A model generated the notes under the pieces. It was not told the DNA's origin, did no database searches, and saw only the letters and a program-made list of their open reading frames with translations. The position numbers and the translations under genes were made by a program. Below are positions 32,720 through 47,820 of a stretch of 64,000 nucleotides of DNA, piece after piece (position 1 is the first letter of the stretch; each line of letters starts with the position of its first letter). The DNA is from Cacajao melanocephalus (taxonomy: Eukaryota > Chordata > Mammalia > Primates > Pitheciidae), in NCBI GenBank assembly GCA_963573385.1, contig CAUYLG010009080.1, positions 1-64,000 on the forward strand. The letters are read 5' to 3'.

Positions 32720-33145
32720 TGAGTAAAAAATGACAACCCCAAAAGGCTGCATAGTTCATAATTTCAATCATATAAACATTCTTCAAATGACAAAATTATG
32801 GGGATGAAGAGCAGATCAGTGATCACCAGCAATTAGGGGAATGAGAAAGAGATGGGTATCTATAAAGGGGTAGCATAAAGGAGCATGTAATGAGATCAAA
32901 GTTATGTATTTGGTGGTCAGTCATGTATTTGGTGTGCATGCACACAAACACATAACTGCATGTAAAACTGGTGAAATATGAGTATGCTTTGCAGATTATA
33001 TCACTGTCAATTTCCTAGATTTTATATTGCACCATAGTTAAGTGAGATGTTAGCATCGGGGAAGAAAGGATACAAAGAACCTCCTTGTATGTGTTTTTGG
33101 GAACTTCTGACAAATCTATTATTCAAAATAAAATGTTTTTTTAAA
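32720..33145 (+). mobile_element. L1M 3' UTR end
   Basis: The sequence ends 'tattattcaaaataaaatgt' followed by a T and A-rich tail. Upstream, 'ttatatcactgtcaatttcc' and 'atattgcaccatagttaagt' fit an old L1 3' UTR. The subfamily is not assigned. Confidence 0.6.
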
Positions 33146-33680
33146 AACTTATCAAAATGGACACAAGAAAAATAGGAAATCTGATTACTTCATATCTATG
33201 TAACAAATTTTATTACTAATTAAAATTCCAGGCCCACATGGCTTTACCAGTGAATTTTACCAAACATTTACGAAAAATAAATAAATGTGTATCTTGTATA
33301 AATTCTTCAGAGAATAGAAAAAGTAGGAACATTTCCCAACTCATTATATAAAAAAACACCTTAATCTTGCTACAAAAACCTAGGCGTTACAAGGACATTA
33401 CAAGACAGGGAAATTACAGTTCTACCTCATTTGTGAATATTATTAATCCTAAACAAAGTATTTACAAACTGAATCTAGCAGTTTATAAAAGAGAGAATTC
33501 ATCAAGACAAAATTGTATTTATGGTCAGGATTTATAGATTGAATGGAGATTTGAAAATCACTTAACTCACTAGCAGAATAAAAGAAAAACTAATACAGAT
33601 ATCAATATATTCCAAAAAATGAAATTAAATCCTCATTTCTGATTTTTGAATAGTAATCATAACAACTCTGAAAAAACTAG

Positions 33681-34207
33681 GTGGCAGACAATATGTAAAG
33701 GACAGTGGCCAGACCCACAGCCTGCAGCAATGTGCACAGAAACCAATCCCTCAAGTGCAGTGTCCAGCCCAGGAAGCTGCCTGCTTTACGTCAGGCTTGT
33801 AGGAAGTCAGGCTGCTATTGCTAGTAACAACCCAGGAAGCCAAACAATAACCCTTGTAACAATGGGTCCAGAATGGCTGGGACTTGATTAATAACTGACA
33901 GCTTTCCTAATTTTTGTCCTCACTCCTGCCTTAGAAACAACCACAGAAAACCAAATATACACCCCTAACCAGTCACATTGGATGCCCCACTTGTAGTAAC
34001 CAGCCAATGGCATCTCCAGGCTAAAAGCCTGCGATCAGGGTATATCAGAAGCCTCCCCTTTTTCCTAAAGTTTTCCACTCCTTTCCCTGCCTGTGAGTCT
34101 CTGCCAAAATGCAGGTGATAGCGGTGGACTCCCTTGCTACAGAAGGCTCTAAAAAATAGCCTTTGCTTTTCTCTTTGGCTGGTCTTCATTTATTTCCACA
34201 AACAACA
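33681..34207 (+). mobile_element. ERVL-class LTR (LTR33/LTR16-like) inserted in L1M
   Basis: The insert separates 'aaactagg' from 'gtagagtatttcttaatg', which are contiguous in L1. It starts TGGCAGAC and ends near 'tatttccacaaacaaca'. Inside are a CCAAT-type 'cagccaatggcatctcc' (34000) and the phrase 'gtgatagcggtggactccct' (34112), followed by 'aatagcctttgcttttctct'. No internal retroviral DNA is attached, so it is a solo LTR. Confidence 0.7.
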
Positions 34208-35484
34208 GTAGAGTATTTCTTAATGTAATAAAAGAACACCTACAAAAACCTGTAACAAACTTATACTCAATGGTGAAATACTGAAAGATTTTCCTCTGAG
34301 TTCCTGGATGAGACAAAAACTACCTTAAGCACCATTCAATTTGACACTATACTGAAGATTGTAGCCAGTCCCATAAAGCAAGAAAAAGAAAAATGCAATA
34401 AAATTAGAAAGAAATAAAGCTCATTTTTGCAGATAATATGATTCTATAAAAAATAAATCCAATAAATCAACATAGAAAATATTAAAAATTAACGAGTTTA
34501 AGTAGCTCACTAAGACTAAAAAGCAAAAACAAGACAAATAAGGCTAAAAACAAGTCTTATACTAATAAGGCTCAAAACAAACAAGGCTAATAAGCAAAAA
34601 CGTATTTCATCTTTATGCATTAGCAACAGAAATTTAGAAACTACAACTGTTAAAAACTACCATATAGAAAAATAAAACTTAATATGGTAAAAATGAGAAT
34701 TCTCCCCAAATTATCTATAGATTAAGTGCAATTTTAAGCGAAATCCCAATAGATTTTTCTGTGGAAATTAGCAAGCTTATTCTAAATTTTATATGAAAAA
34801 AAGACCATAATTAAGCAAGACACACTTGAAAAAAGAACATTAAGGTGAGTCTATCATAGATAAAGATTAGACATAAACCAATAGTAATTTAGAGAATGTG
34901 GTATTGCCACACGTTGAGTCAAATGAACAAATAGAGCAGAAAACAGATTTCAGAAACAGACGTATTCACATATGGAGAAAGCTGGTGTTACAGAACAGAG
35001 AGGAGAAAGTTCTTTCAAGAAATAACTCTTGGTCAAATACATACCTACTTAGAAAAACAATGAACTTCATCTCTCACACCATTCTTAGAAATTACTTAAG
35101 TAGGTTTTAAATCTAAATGTGAAATGAAAACAATAAAGCTACGATAATGTAGCAGATTAGTACCTTCCTTATTCTAATACTTGTCATAGGGAAAGATTAA
35201 GCAAGACACAAAAAAAGCCAAAACACAAAATATATTTAGAGTCCATTAATAATTAATTGAAATCATCTTTGATATAGTGGGTTCATCAAAAAACCCACTA
35301 GTATAAAAATAAAAAGGTGAGCCATGGAGTGGGGGCACTTATCTGCAACACATTCAACTGGCAAAAGAATAGTATCCAGAATATAGTAAGAACACCTATA
35401 GTAAGAAAAAGACAGACAACCCAGCAGAAATATGGGAAAGAGAATTATTGAACAGGTACTTCACAATTAAAAATATTCAGTCCT

Positions 35485-36022
<538 letters not shown>

Positions 36023-36045
36023 TTCTCGAAGGTCGTAAATGTATT

Positions 36046-36364
<319 letters not shown>

Positions 36365-37027
36365 CATTCAACCTCATTAGCAATCAGTGAAATGAAAACA
36401 AAAGATACCACTGTATAACCATGAGAATAGCCAAAAACAGACAATACCAAGCATTGACAAGTATGTGGAAGATTGGAAATGCACATGCCCGGTGAGTGGT
36501 AAGTTTGTACAACCACTCTGAACACATGCATACGCAACAGAAATACACAGGAGCACCGGAGATGGATACAAGAATATTTATCGCAGCACTATTCCTAAGA
36601 GTCCCAATTTAGAAACAAGCCAAATCATCAACAGCAGAATAAATATACCACATACAGCTATGAAGTCTGATAAGCTGCAGCTATGTTTAGCAACACGATG
36701 AATCTCACAAATATAAAGAGAAAGAAGGTGTGTTCAAGAACACATGCTGCATGATTCAATTTACATGAAATTCAGAAACAGGCAAAGAAGTCAAGGCCTA
36801 GCCACCTTTGAGAAGGAAGAAAAGGTGCTGATAGAGAGGCGGTAAAAGGCAGAGGTAATGGGGTCCTCAGGGGCTGGCTGTGTCTGTTTCTTAACTGCTG
36901 TGGTAAATCTGTAAGCACCTTTTCTATCATAATCTATTAAGCTGCACATTTCGTACTGTACATTGTTTTGTATGAGTGTCACTAAGTCCAAACTCATTCT
37001 GCTTGCTGCACAAAGATCAGTACATAG

Positions 37028-38049
<1,022 letters not shown>

Positions 38050-38310
38050 GCTGCATGCCCTCTTCCCTTCTTCATTTTCCACTGCCTGAGGTGCACATGG
38101 GCCCAGCTGGTGCCTGAGTGCTGGACCATGAGCACAAGTTCTGGGCACAACATACATGAGCTAGAAAGAGTCAAGATCCCTGAGGCCAACATGCTTTCCA
38201 CTGCCCTCCTGCCTCTGGATTTCTATGTGAGAGTAATAAACCTTTACCTGGGGTAAGACACTGAAGTTTGGGTCAACTGAATACAAATCTTATCCTAACT
38301 GATAAAAAGA
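38050..38310 (+). mobile_element. MaLR/ERVL-type LTR 3' end
   Basis: The text 'gcctctggatttctatgtga' (38209) is followed by 'gagagtaataaacctttacc' with an AATAAA, and then by 'ggtaagacactgaagtttgg' and 'tcttatcctaactgataa'. These are LTR 3'-terminal features. The 5' boundary is unclear. Confidence 0.6.
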
Positions 38311-39208
38311 GCTAGATCACAAATCCAAAGCTCACGCCCATCTTTTTCCACAACCTCTCAGAGTCTTACACTGCTATAGATGAACCATTCTGGAAATTTC
38401 ACGTCAAAGAGAAAGCAATCAAATCCATTTATGTAAAAGTGAATATTGGGGCACTGCCAAAAACCTTTCATTGGAAACTTTCTGCTTTGTTACAGCTTAA
38501 AAAATCAAACACTGTTTGATGGCATTGATTTTCTGTTTTTCAGCTATGGCAGCCGTTGCTTTGTAAAATTGGAATGTAACCTTTTTCTTCTTCCCACCTG
38601 ATTTATTCATTCTTGTGTGTTAACACTTGGCAAATGATTTTCTCCTGAATATACAGGTATTTCTAAGCACTTTGCTTGGTTTTTCCCATGACAATTTCAG
38701 GGTACGCTTAATGTCATTTGGAATCTTTTACATGGAAATAAAGAGAGGGAACAGAAGGAAATATGCAAAGATGTGATTCACTAGCTGAAAAAGCCATTTC
38801 CTTGACAAAGCATCACTCAAAATGTTTCACGAGGGAAATACATGGCCATATAATCAAAGAGAATAAAGCAGAAATTCAGCACAAGAGTTGTCCACTGGCA
38901 TAAGCGCCCCAAAGATGAGACATTAACTGGAAATATTAGAGCTCAGGTGTGCCTCATCTGAGAAATCTACAAGTCACTTTATAACATCTAGATTTCTAAT
39001 TTTTAGCTAACTTACGAGTTTCTGGATTGTTACTTTTATTCAGAATCTAACCCAAATACTATTTTTCATGACCTCCATTGAGTTTTTCAGAGCAGCGTTC
39101 TCTATCCTTCACCCACTTTGGCCGTACCTAACCTCATTCCCATTCCAAAAGGGACTCCTACTGTAACCGTGTGTCTCAGATATGCAAGAAGAGAGAGATA
39201 TGCACTTA
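38311..39208. other. Repeat-free unique sequence, ~900 bp
   Basis: No repeat or open frame of note is present. The texture is even and AT-rich, so it may be a second place to look for conserved non-coding DNA. Confidence 0.4.
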
Positions 39209-39580
39209 ATGTTTGTATTGCCACCGCCTGCACAACCAAAATTCACACATTAAAACTTCAAACCTCCAATATGATGGTATCTGGAGGTTGGGCCTCTGAA
39301 AGGTAATTAAATGTAATAAGGTCTTAAGGTAGAGCTCCCATGGTGAGATTACTGTCCTTAGAACAAGAGGAGAAATGAGAGCTCATTCTCTCTCCACCCC
39401 ATGAGGACCCAGCAAGAAGGCAGCCGTCTGCAAGCCGGCAAGAGAGCCCTCACCAAGAACCAAATCTGCTGATGCCTTTATCTTGTACTTCACCCTCCAG
39501 ATCTGTGCGAAATTCATGTTTGGTATTTAAGCCACCCATGCCTTGCTATTTTGTTAACCCAACCCAACCTGACTAAGACA
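39209..39580 (+). mobile_element. MaLR-type LTR (MLT1-like)
   Basis: The sequence begins 'tgtttgtattgccacc' and ends 'cctgactaagaca'. In between lie 'cagcaagaaggcagccgtct', 'gcaagccggcaagagagccc' and 'gtatttaagccaccc'. These are strong landmarks. Length is about 370 bp. No internal sequence is attached, so it is a solo LTR. Confidence 0.8.
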
Positions 39581-40382
<802 letters not shown>

Positions 40383-40608
40383 ATCTCACTGAGAGGTGGG
40401 AATAAATGATAAAAGGAGGATAGAAATGAACAGAAGCTCCCACACCTCCATCAAGAGCCCACCACCCACTCCACCTCTGCACAATTACCAGTGATTGGTC
40501 TGGCTCTCCTCTCTCACTTCTTCTACCGCACCCTTCACCCTACCTTGCTTTAGCTCCAAGCATCATATGTCACTTGCTTTTTTTTTTTTTTTAAATATTA
40601 CACAAATT
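40383..40608. other. Unique sequence with a T15 run
   Basis: I recognise nothing except a T tract at about 40578-40592, close to the MIR start. Confidence 0.4.
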
Positions 40609-40740
40609 AGTACTGATCCTCAGTTTCTCTGTACTATCTCCAAAGATGGTTGTGAAAATTAAAATGAGGCCATGTGGGCAGTAACTCTCACATAGCCTGG
40701 TATATAAAGGGAACTCAATAAACGTTTCTTTCTCCTTGCC
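40609..40740 (+). mobile_element. MIR SINE
   Basis: 'tgatcctcagtttctctgta' and 'ggttgtgaaaattaaaatga' are followed by 'aactcaataaacg' near 40715. This is sense MIR order, with the 5' tRNA-like part missing. Confidence 0.78.
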
Positions 40741-40839
40741 TATTACAAAAAGAGAGTGTGGTATGAACAAAAACTACAGAGCACTTGTTAAAACCTCTAG
40801 ATTTTCTCCTTTGTTAGGTAGACCTAAAACAGGAAAGCT

Positions 40840-41015
40840 CTAGCTTGGATAACTTACTGAAACTTTAAGCCTCAGTTCCACATCTATAAAATTGTGATGA
40901 AACTGCTTCCTCATAGGAGGATTTGTAAAATAAAAAGATGAGATAACGCCTCTAGAGTCTTTAACATAGGATCTGAAACATGGCACTTTTTAATAAATGG
41001 TAGCACCTAATAATG
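40840..41015 (+). mobile_element. Second MIR SINE
   Basis: 'aagcctcagttccacatcta' is followed by 'taaaattgtgatgaa', 'aaaaagatgagataacgcct' and 'gatctgaaacatggcac'. It is a separate sense MIR only about 100 bp from the previous one. Confidence 0.75.
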
Positions 41016-42164
41016 TTCAAAGCAGGATTCTACAACAGCTTTTGCTGGCTAAGCTTGGATTCAAATTCTGGGAGTACAGACAGCACCTCCACACACCATC
41101 CCTAATATGGGTTTTTACCTGTTGATATGGGTGGCAGTTTTTTAATATATCTGGTCGAGAAGAATGCTGCATAGATTTCTCATGTTTCCCATTCAACAAA
41201 TCCAATAATTTTTAGAGTTCAAGTATAAATAAGAGAACAATACATTTATTAGATTAGCCCTAATTGATCAATGTTGAGAAAACAAAGCATGGAACATTTA
41301 TGCTTTGAGCAGTATTTTCCTAAAGTTAAAGGTGGAGAGCAAAAGGCAGAAAGAAATTTACAGGTGCCACCAGCCCATCTGATCATTTAGGTTGGCACAA
41401 AGGTTATACAATCTACACATTCCTGCAGGTGAACAGTGCAAAGGCAGATGTATCCATCTGCATGGATATTCTCCCTTGGCCACATTGCTCGAAGGAATGT
41501 ATTTTTTTTTCCATCTGAAAATCCTTAAAGGAGTCTGACAAACCATAGAATTTCTTTAAGCAAGTATCTGACTACCTCATAATGTTTGGAAATAGAAGCA
41601 GAGACAAAAGACTAAATTGGCAAATAACTTTCTAGGGGAGCATTGACTGGCTTTACACCATATTTCTACAACTCTTAAGGGAATGATCCTGCTGGAAAAT
41701 ATTTGCAAAGAGGGTTTAAGAAAGAAATGCCTCCTTCTTCCCCGATTCCTCAAAATCATTCATCACACCAGGGGCTGAAATAAAGAGTGTTTTGGACAAC
41801 TAAGAAGTCTCCATTGTGTGTGAGGTGCCTCTTCTTGCCTTGGCATCTCCCTGTTTCACATTTCCTGCAGGTTCCAGAGAGAAATATTGTTCTTCTCTAT
41901 GAGAATATACCCCTAATACTCAACTACAGAAGAAGAAAAGCTATAACTTCATACTCTGACAAAAACCAGTGAACACACTAGAGTCTCCTTTGACAGGGGA
42001 ATCAACACAATTGTCAGCAGTGTTTGTGGATGCCACAGCTACCCATCAGGCAAAATGCCCAGCAACTTGCAGCCTGAAGACTAGGGTCCTGTGTAGAGAG
42101 CTGGCTCCTACCAGCTTCTGGTTAGAGTCACCCCTTAACTGAGGGAACTGCTTGAGAAGCTCTA
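41016..42164. other. Unique sequence, 1.1 kb
   Basis: No repeat or gene is recognised. 'ttaggttggcacaaagg' at 41387 recalls a MADE1 end but has no partner. Confidence 0.4.
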
Positions 42165-42345
42165 AGACGACTTAGGAGTTAGGCTCCTAGGGCTCAAATC
42201 TCAGGTCTGTCACTCTGTTCCTTGGACAACTTATTTAACCATATTATGCCCTGGCTTCCTTCTTCTGAAAAAAGGCCAACTCCTGAAGTTGAGCATGAAC
42301 CTAATCAGTATTTCAGAGAGTCCATAGAACATAAGAGGTGCTATG
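42165..42345 (+). mobile_element. MIR SINE
   Basis: 'gggctcaaatctcaggtctg', then 'cttggacaacttatttaacc' and 'cctggcttccttcttctgaa' follow the sense MIR order from the tRNA-derived part into the core. Confidence 0.75.
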
Positions 42346-42604
42346 ATTAGGAGTTCTCACTCTGTTCTTCTGCCTAAATCATCTCCCTCCCAGAGTGCAG
42401 AATCTCCTGGAGGGAGGTGATTTAAGAAGCAGGACAGAGTAAGAACTCTGCCTCTACTATTCTCTCTGCCTCTACCATTCTCAGTCTCTACCATGTGAAG
42501 TTCTGGACTCCTGGGTGCATGAATGGAAGCTTCTAAACCAGCCATCACTGCCCCCACTCTGATGCTGTAGCCAGGCTGCGAGCCTCCTGTCCCTTCCATC
42601 TCTT
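42346..42604. other. Unassigned, perhaps the LTR 5' part
   Basis: CT-rich sequence directly before a recognisable LTR end. Assignment is uncertain. Confidence 0.3.
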
Positions 42605-42767
42605 CTGCCAGGTGAGATTGCAGCAAGGCAGCCCTCCTTGGACACCTCAACTGCTGGTGCCTTGATCTTGGACTTCCCAGCCTCCAGAAGTGTGAGAAAT
42701 AAATCTGTTGTTTATAATGTGCCCAGTGCACAGTATTTTGTCACAGCAGCTTGAGTGGACTATGGCA
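42605..42767 (+). mobile_element. MaLR-type LTR 3' end
   Basis: 'gatcttggacttcccagcct', 'ccagaagtgtgagaaataaa' and 'attttgtcacagcagcttga' then 'gtggactatggca' give the 3' end of an MLT1-like LTR, related to the copy at 39209-39580. Confidence 0.75.
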
Positions 42768-43655
42768 AGTGCAGGTTGGCATCTTGCAGCAATTGGAATG
42801 TCAGTCTACTCAGTCTGCTTGGGGGTCAGAAGAGGGCCCAGTGCAAAATGGAAAGGCGGGGTCTGTTGTTCATAAACCAGGGAACATTTGTTCCTTGCTC
42901 TGCAGTCCTCTCTGCAAGTCCTGTGCCTATTTCCTATTTAATAGCACTCTCCTGGGGGCACAAGAATCTCCATGGGGGCAGTGCAAACTCACACAGGTAC
43001 CCAGGTACCCATGAAGTGCAGTTCACAACGCCTTGCAGAGGTACACGCACCTGACCATTACCTCTCACACCCTGGCCCAGGGGTACCAGAATGGGGTGGT
43101 AGAGTGGGCAGGGGAACATCAGCCCTGGGGGAGGGAGGATGGTGCGCCCGTTGGGCACCAACTGCATCACGTGCTCCGTTCCTCCATCAGAGGGCACCAA
43201 TAGAATGCAGAGTCAAAGAACAAATGAAGAACTTCGATAGGGTGACCACAAAGAATTAAACCACACTGCACAGGTCACACACTCTCAAAGCTCGTCCTGA
43301 CAGGAAACATGCTTTAGTTCATCTCTTTAGACAGCAATACCTGGTCTCATCTGAAATGTAACTCCCTCATTTGAGGATTACGATGCGATTGTCGCCTCCC
43401 CCAGCTACTCCCAGCTGCCAGCTGCCTGAGAATGTCTCAATGCTGAGATACAGGAAGGGTTTTTGCACCTGAAACAGGAAGCATCTTGACTTGATGTCTA
43501 GTCCATGAAAATGGACTTTCATCATTGACTGAACAAACAAAAGGGCAGATTCCATGATCAAAAAGCCAATATGCCACGTTCTGACTAGGAAAACAAAGAG
43601 TTGTAGCAACACAGCCATATAGCTATCCAGAGAAATCCATTCAAAAAAATTTGCT
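42768..43655. other. Unique sequence, partly GC-richer
   Basis: 42,840-43,200 is GC-richer and has overlapping frames of 87-99 codons on both strands. None resembles a known protein and the pattern of overlap indicates chance. No CpG island is present. Confidence 0.45.
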
Positions 43656-43952
<297 letters not shown>

Positions 43953-43974
43953 TCATCTAGTGCCCATACCATCC

Positions 43975-44110
43975 TGAGGTTTTCATATATAAAGTGGGAA
44001 TTATAACAAAATCCACCTTCTAGGGTTGCTGTCAAGATTAATTAATATAATGAACACAGAGCTGAGCCCAGAGTCTGGCATATAAATTGTTCAATAAGCA
44101 ATAGCCAATG
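43975..44110 (+). mobile_element. MIR SINE 3' half
   Basis: 'ctgaggttttcatatataaa', then 'tctagggttgctgtcaagat', 'cagagtctggcatataaatt' and 'gttcaataagcaa' form sense MIR order. Confidence 0.75.
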
Positions 44111-44321
44111 TGGTGGTTATTGAGTGAGAAGAGTGTATTTGGTTAAAAAGACATGGAAGGAAGAACATGATTATCACAGACAGACCAGCTCAAAACACAA
44201 TGATATGAAAAGGGTCCAGAAAGGATGCAGTGCGGAGGCTGTTCAGTTCAGCACCTGGGTGGTCAGCGTATGAGGGAATTCCTGTTGATGGGTAAGCGTG
44301 ATAATAATTCTGTGGTTACTA

Positions 44322-44405
44322 TTAGGTTGGTGCAAAAGTTACTACGATCGATTTTTCTCATTAAATGTAATGGCAAAAATTGCAATTACTTTTGCACCAA
44401 CCTAA
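44322..44405. mobile_element. MADE1 (mariner-derived miniature element) with TA target duplication
   Basis: The 84-bp element starts 'ttaggttggtgcaaaagtta' and ends 'acttttgcaccaacctaa', so the terminal inverted repeats are about 18 bp with only small mismatches. TA dinucleotides flank it at 44320-44321 and 44406-44407. The whole unit folds into a hairpin; the 5' arm ('actacgatcgattttt') has diverged from the 3' arm. MADE1 copies are the known source of miR-548 family precursors, but no miRNA is claimed here. Confidence 0.96.
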
Positions 44406-44407
44406 TA

Positions 44408-44728
44408 ATACCCTGAACTTTTTGGCAACCATGCTCAAAGTATGTAGGAATGCAGTATGGTATTTAGAATATACTGTTTGAAAAAACTGCAAAGATGAAG
44501 CAAACGTGGTGAAATGTGAAGAATCAGGGAGCCCCGGTGGCAGATGCATGAGTAGCCGCTGCCCTGTTCTTTACACGTTTCTGCAGTTTTTAAAATGCTT
44601 AAAACTGACGAGTGTTGCCAGCATCCACCAGGTGGCTTTTATAGTGTTCTGTATATAATCAGGCACAGAGAACAGTAGAGAGTGTTCATCCATCCTAAGA
44701 ACCAGAGTGAAAGATGCCCCAAGGCATC
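44408..44728. other. Unique sequence
   Basis: No repeat or gene is recognised between the MADE1 and the next Alu. Confidence 0.4.
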
Positions 44729-45044
44729 TTTTTTTTTCTCTTTTTTTTTTTTTTTAAAGATAGAATCTTGCTCTATTGCCCAGGCTAAAGGCACTGGTGC
44801 ATCTCTGCTCACTGCAGCCTTCTCCTCCCAGGTTCAAGCAATTCTCCTGCCTCCCAAGTAGCTGGGATTACAGACATGTGCCACCCCACCGGGCTAACTT
44901 TTGTATTTTTAGTAGAGATGGGGTTTCACCCATATTGACCAGGCTGGTCTCAAACTCTTGACCTAGTGATCCACCTGCCTTGGCCTCCCAAAGTGCAAGG
45001 ATTACAGGCATGAGCCACCATGGCCGGCCACCCCAGGGCATTTT
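44716..45044 (-). mobile_element. Alu, antisense, with target-site duplication
   Basis: The body is about 44729-45029. 'ccccaaggcatctttt' and 'ccccagggcatttt' flank it. Its middle has a deletion ('gcctcccaagtagctgggat') and its long T tail carries a CTC interruption. Confidence 0.93.
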
Positions 45045-45365
45045 ATATAATATATTGCTACCAGGACAAGAAGGCCCTACTGATCCAGGGCTCATACTGG
45101 ATAGCCTGCTAAGCATCAGCCCACTACCTGAGAGCCTCCAGCTGGCTGTGCGGCACACCTGTATGGAAGGAAGAGAAGTTTCAGAGAAGACCTGGGACTG
45201 TGGAATCAGACAGCACTAGATTCCACTCCGGCTTCTCCACTTTCTAAGTAAATCTGAGCAATGTCCTTCATCATCCTGAGTCCCTGTGTCCTCAACCACA
45301 CATCCGGAAATGGCTTTATAGATTCAGGTAGAGACTTTTTTAGGTAGCTCAATTCTGGCTTAGAT
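45045..45365. other. Unique sequence
   Basis: No repeat or gene is recognised. Confidence 0.4.
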
Positions 45366-45883
45366 TGTTGCCTGAGCATGAGCAACTCTGAATTCTACCT
45401 ATTTGCTCTGATTCTTCAACTAAATATGTACACCCTGTCAGAGGAAAATAAATCTTGGGTCCCTCAAACCACTAAGCTAAAGGGAAAGATCAAGCTGGGA
45501 GCTGCTTAGGGCCAACCTGCCTCCCGTTCTATTGAAAGTCACCCCTCTGCTCACTGAGATAAATGCGTATCTCATTGTCTCCTTTGGAGAGGCTAATCAG
45601 AAACTCTGAAGAAGGCATCCATTTGTCTCTTACCTACCCGACCTGAAAGCCCCCTCCCTACTTCAAGTTTTCCCCCTTTCCCGACTGAACCGATGTCCAT
45701 CTTACATATTTTGATTGATGTCTCATGTCTTCCTAAAACATATAAAATCAAGCTGTGCCCTGACCACCTTGGGCACACATCGTCAGGACCTCCTGAGGTG
45801 GTATCAAGGGTGCACATCCTCAACCTTGGCAAAATTAACTTTCTAAATGAACTGTGACCTGTCTCGGATATTTGAGGTTCACA
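45366..45883 (+). mobile_element. Solo LTR with TG...CA ends (ERV, family not assigned)
   Basis: The element starts 'tgttgcctgagcatgagcaa' and ends 'atttgaggttcaca', 518 bp. A TATA-like box 'acatataaaatcaagc' lies at about 45738, and a degraded polyadenylation signal (AATTAA) at about 45834. Similar LTR wording is common in primate DNA, but I cannot place the family from memory. A target-site duplication is not obvious. Confidence 0.75.
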
Positions 45884-46269
45884 ATCCCGATGTCTGCAGG
45901 ACCCCTGGATGTCATTCTCGCATCTGAAACAACATATCTAAATCCCTCAAACGAGGACATCTTCCATATTTGGCATTATTGAATGTGGCCATACACTTCA
46001 CAGACCTCACCCACTCCTTCCAACTGCCTTACATTTAACATCTGGGGAGTCCAGTTCCCTACTTCCTCTTTCACCAGGCAGGCCACAGAATCATTGGATT
46101 CTTCTCCCAGAGAGGCTTGCAAATTCCCCGCTCAGGACCCTGGCTTCTCACCCTGCCCTCTGAAATGTGTGTGTCTCCTCCTTTGTTCCAACATCCGCAA
46201 TGCCGAACTCTGCAGTGCAGCAGACAGTACAACGTCGCAGGCAACAAGTCGTGAGAGTACAACTTGGGG
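45884..46269. other. Unique sequence
   Basis: No repeat recognised. A 101-codon frame at 45983-46288 has no support. Confidence 0.4.
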
Positions 46270-46455
46270 ACAAGACAACCGGGCGTGAAAATTCTGGCTC
46301 TTCCTTTAATTAGCTAAATTACATAACTTTTCTGAGACTCAGTTATGTCATCTGTTAACTGGGTAGAATAATCGGCTCTGCACATCTGTAGAGAATGAAC
46401 AGACAGTTTTCACAAAGCGTTTGGTGCAAGATCAATGCTATATAAATTAGAAGCG
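46270..46455 (+). mobile_element. MIR SINE
   Basis: 'attctggctcttcctttaat', 'ctgagactcagttatgtcat' and 'ctgttaactgggtagaataa' are followed by 'tcaatgctatataaatt'. This is nearly full-length sense MIR. Confidence 0.8.
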
Positions 46456-47452
46456 AGAGAGAAGGGTAAGAGCAAAATGCAGACACAGGGACGCTGTGCT
46501 CCTGCCAGGAACGAGAGGGGCTGGGAGCACCGAAAACAAACTTCACCTGTTCTTGTCCAAGCTGAGTGAGCCCTTGCAAGTGTGTGCCTTTTTAGAAACT
46601 ACCTCTCAGACAGCCTCACCTCAGGATAGAGACGTCAGAGTAGCTCACAGACTTGAACTGCACTCTGGCCAAAAACGCTATATAAAGATTAAGTATGTGA
46701 CAAAAATTTTTAGCAACATCAGCTAATTGCAAAGTTGAGGAAGAGAAAGTAATTAAAGTTAGAGATGAGCCAGCAAGTAATTCACTTAATTGTTAGCATA
46801 GAACACTCCCCAATCTGTAGTCCTCTCTTCCCCTGGTGGAGTTGAGGGGGGAAGGGCTACGGAATGCTTTCACATCTGTGCCAGGTTCCAGGATTCACTT
46901 CCTGGGGCTGACAAGGGATGCCCATTTCACCTGCCACAAAGCAGATCAAAGAAATCTTTCTTTAATGTATTTTATCTGTGAGTTTCTAAAATTGTTTTTC
47001 CCCTAAAGAGAGTATTTTCTCCACTGAATCTTGGCTTAAAAATAAAACAGGTAATAGATATTCCATGGGCAGGTAATCCACAAACAAGACTCATGACCGA
47101 GGTTACAAATACATTGCAGAGACATCATAGCCAAAATCCACATTCCTTCCCAAAAACCACAGATGCAAGCATCCAGGAGTACACTGAGAAAGGAGAGGAA
47201 AGCAGATACCCCAGAGGGGTATCTGAAAAGAGAATTCCTATTAGGGAGGGCTTCTATGTGTCAGTGGGTCTATTTTTTGCTGTTTGGGGGTTTTATTGTG
47301 TTTTTTAAACCTGTATGTTTCTAAGAGTGTCAAATGAAAAAGTAACATCATTTATTTTATGCATTAATTGATTCATTGACTGAACAAATATTCCTTTAGA
47401 TTTTAGGATGAGCTGTTCAGGGACTGAGGCTCCTGGGAAGTTGCTATCCTGT
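46456..47452. other. Unique sequence
   Basis: No gene is recognised. The last 100 bp ('gattcattgactgaacaaat' at 47369) may be an antisense L2 3' end, but this is weak. Confidence 0.4.
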
Positions 47453-47820
47453 TTATATCAGCCTGTTCTCACTTACTATAGAGAACTACCTAAGACTGGG
47501 TAATTTATAAAGAAAAGATGTTTAATTGACTCACAGTTCTGCAGGCCATACAGGAAGCAGGCTGTACAAGAAACTTACAACCATGGTGAAAGGCATAGAG
47601 GAAGCAGGCACATCTTCAGGCAGCCAGAGTTAGAGGAAGAGCACAAAGGAGGAGGGGCTACACTCACTTTTAAACAACCAGATCTCACTCACTATCACGA
47701 GAACAGCAAGGGGGAGATCCACCCCATGATCTAATCACCTTCCCCCAGGTCCCTCCCCCAACGTTAGGAATTACAGTTCCACTTGAGATTTGGGCGGGGA
47801 CACAAGTCCAACCCACATCA
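47453..47820 (-). mobile_element. MaLR LTR (MST/MLT1-type), antisense, nearly complete
   Basis: The plus strand begins 'tatatcagcctgttctcact' and continues 'aagactgggtaatttataaa' and 'gtttaattgactcacagttc'. It then gives 'caccttcccccaggtccctc', 'ttgagatttgggcggggaca' and the end 'aacccacatca'. Length is about 368 bp. There is no adjacent internal sequence, so it is a solo LTR. Confidence 0.9.

Noticed and set aside
41387..41403. 'ttaggttggcacaaagg' as a second MADE1
   Set aside because: There is no partner inverted repeat within 100 bp and no continued MADE1 match.
42840..43200. A GC-richer patch as CpG island or first exon
   Set aside because: CpG pairs are sparse, and overlapping frames on both strands indicate chance.
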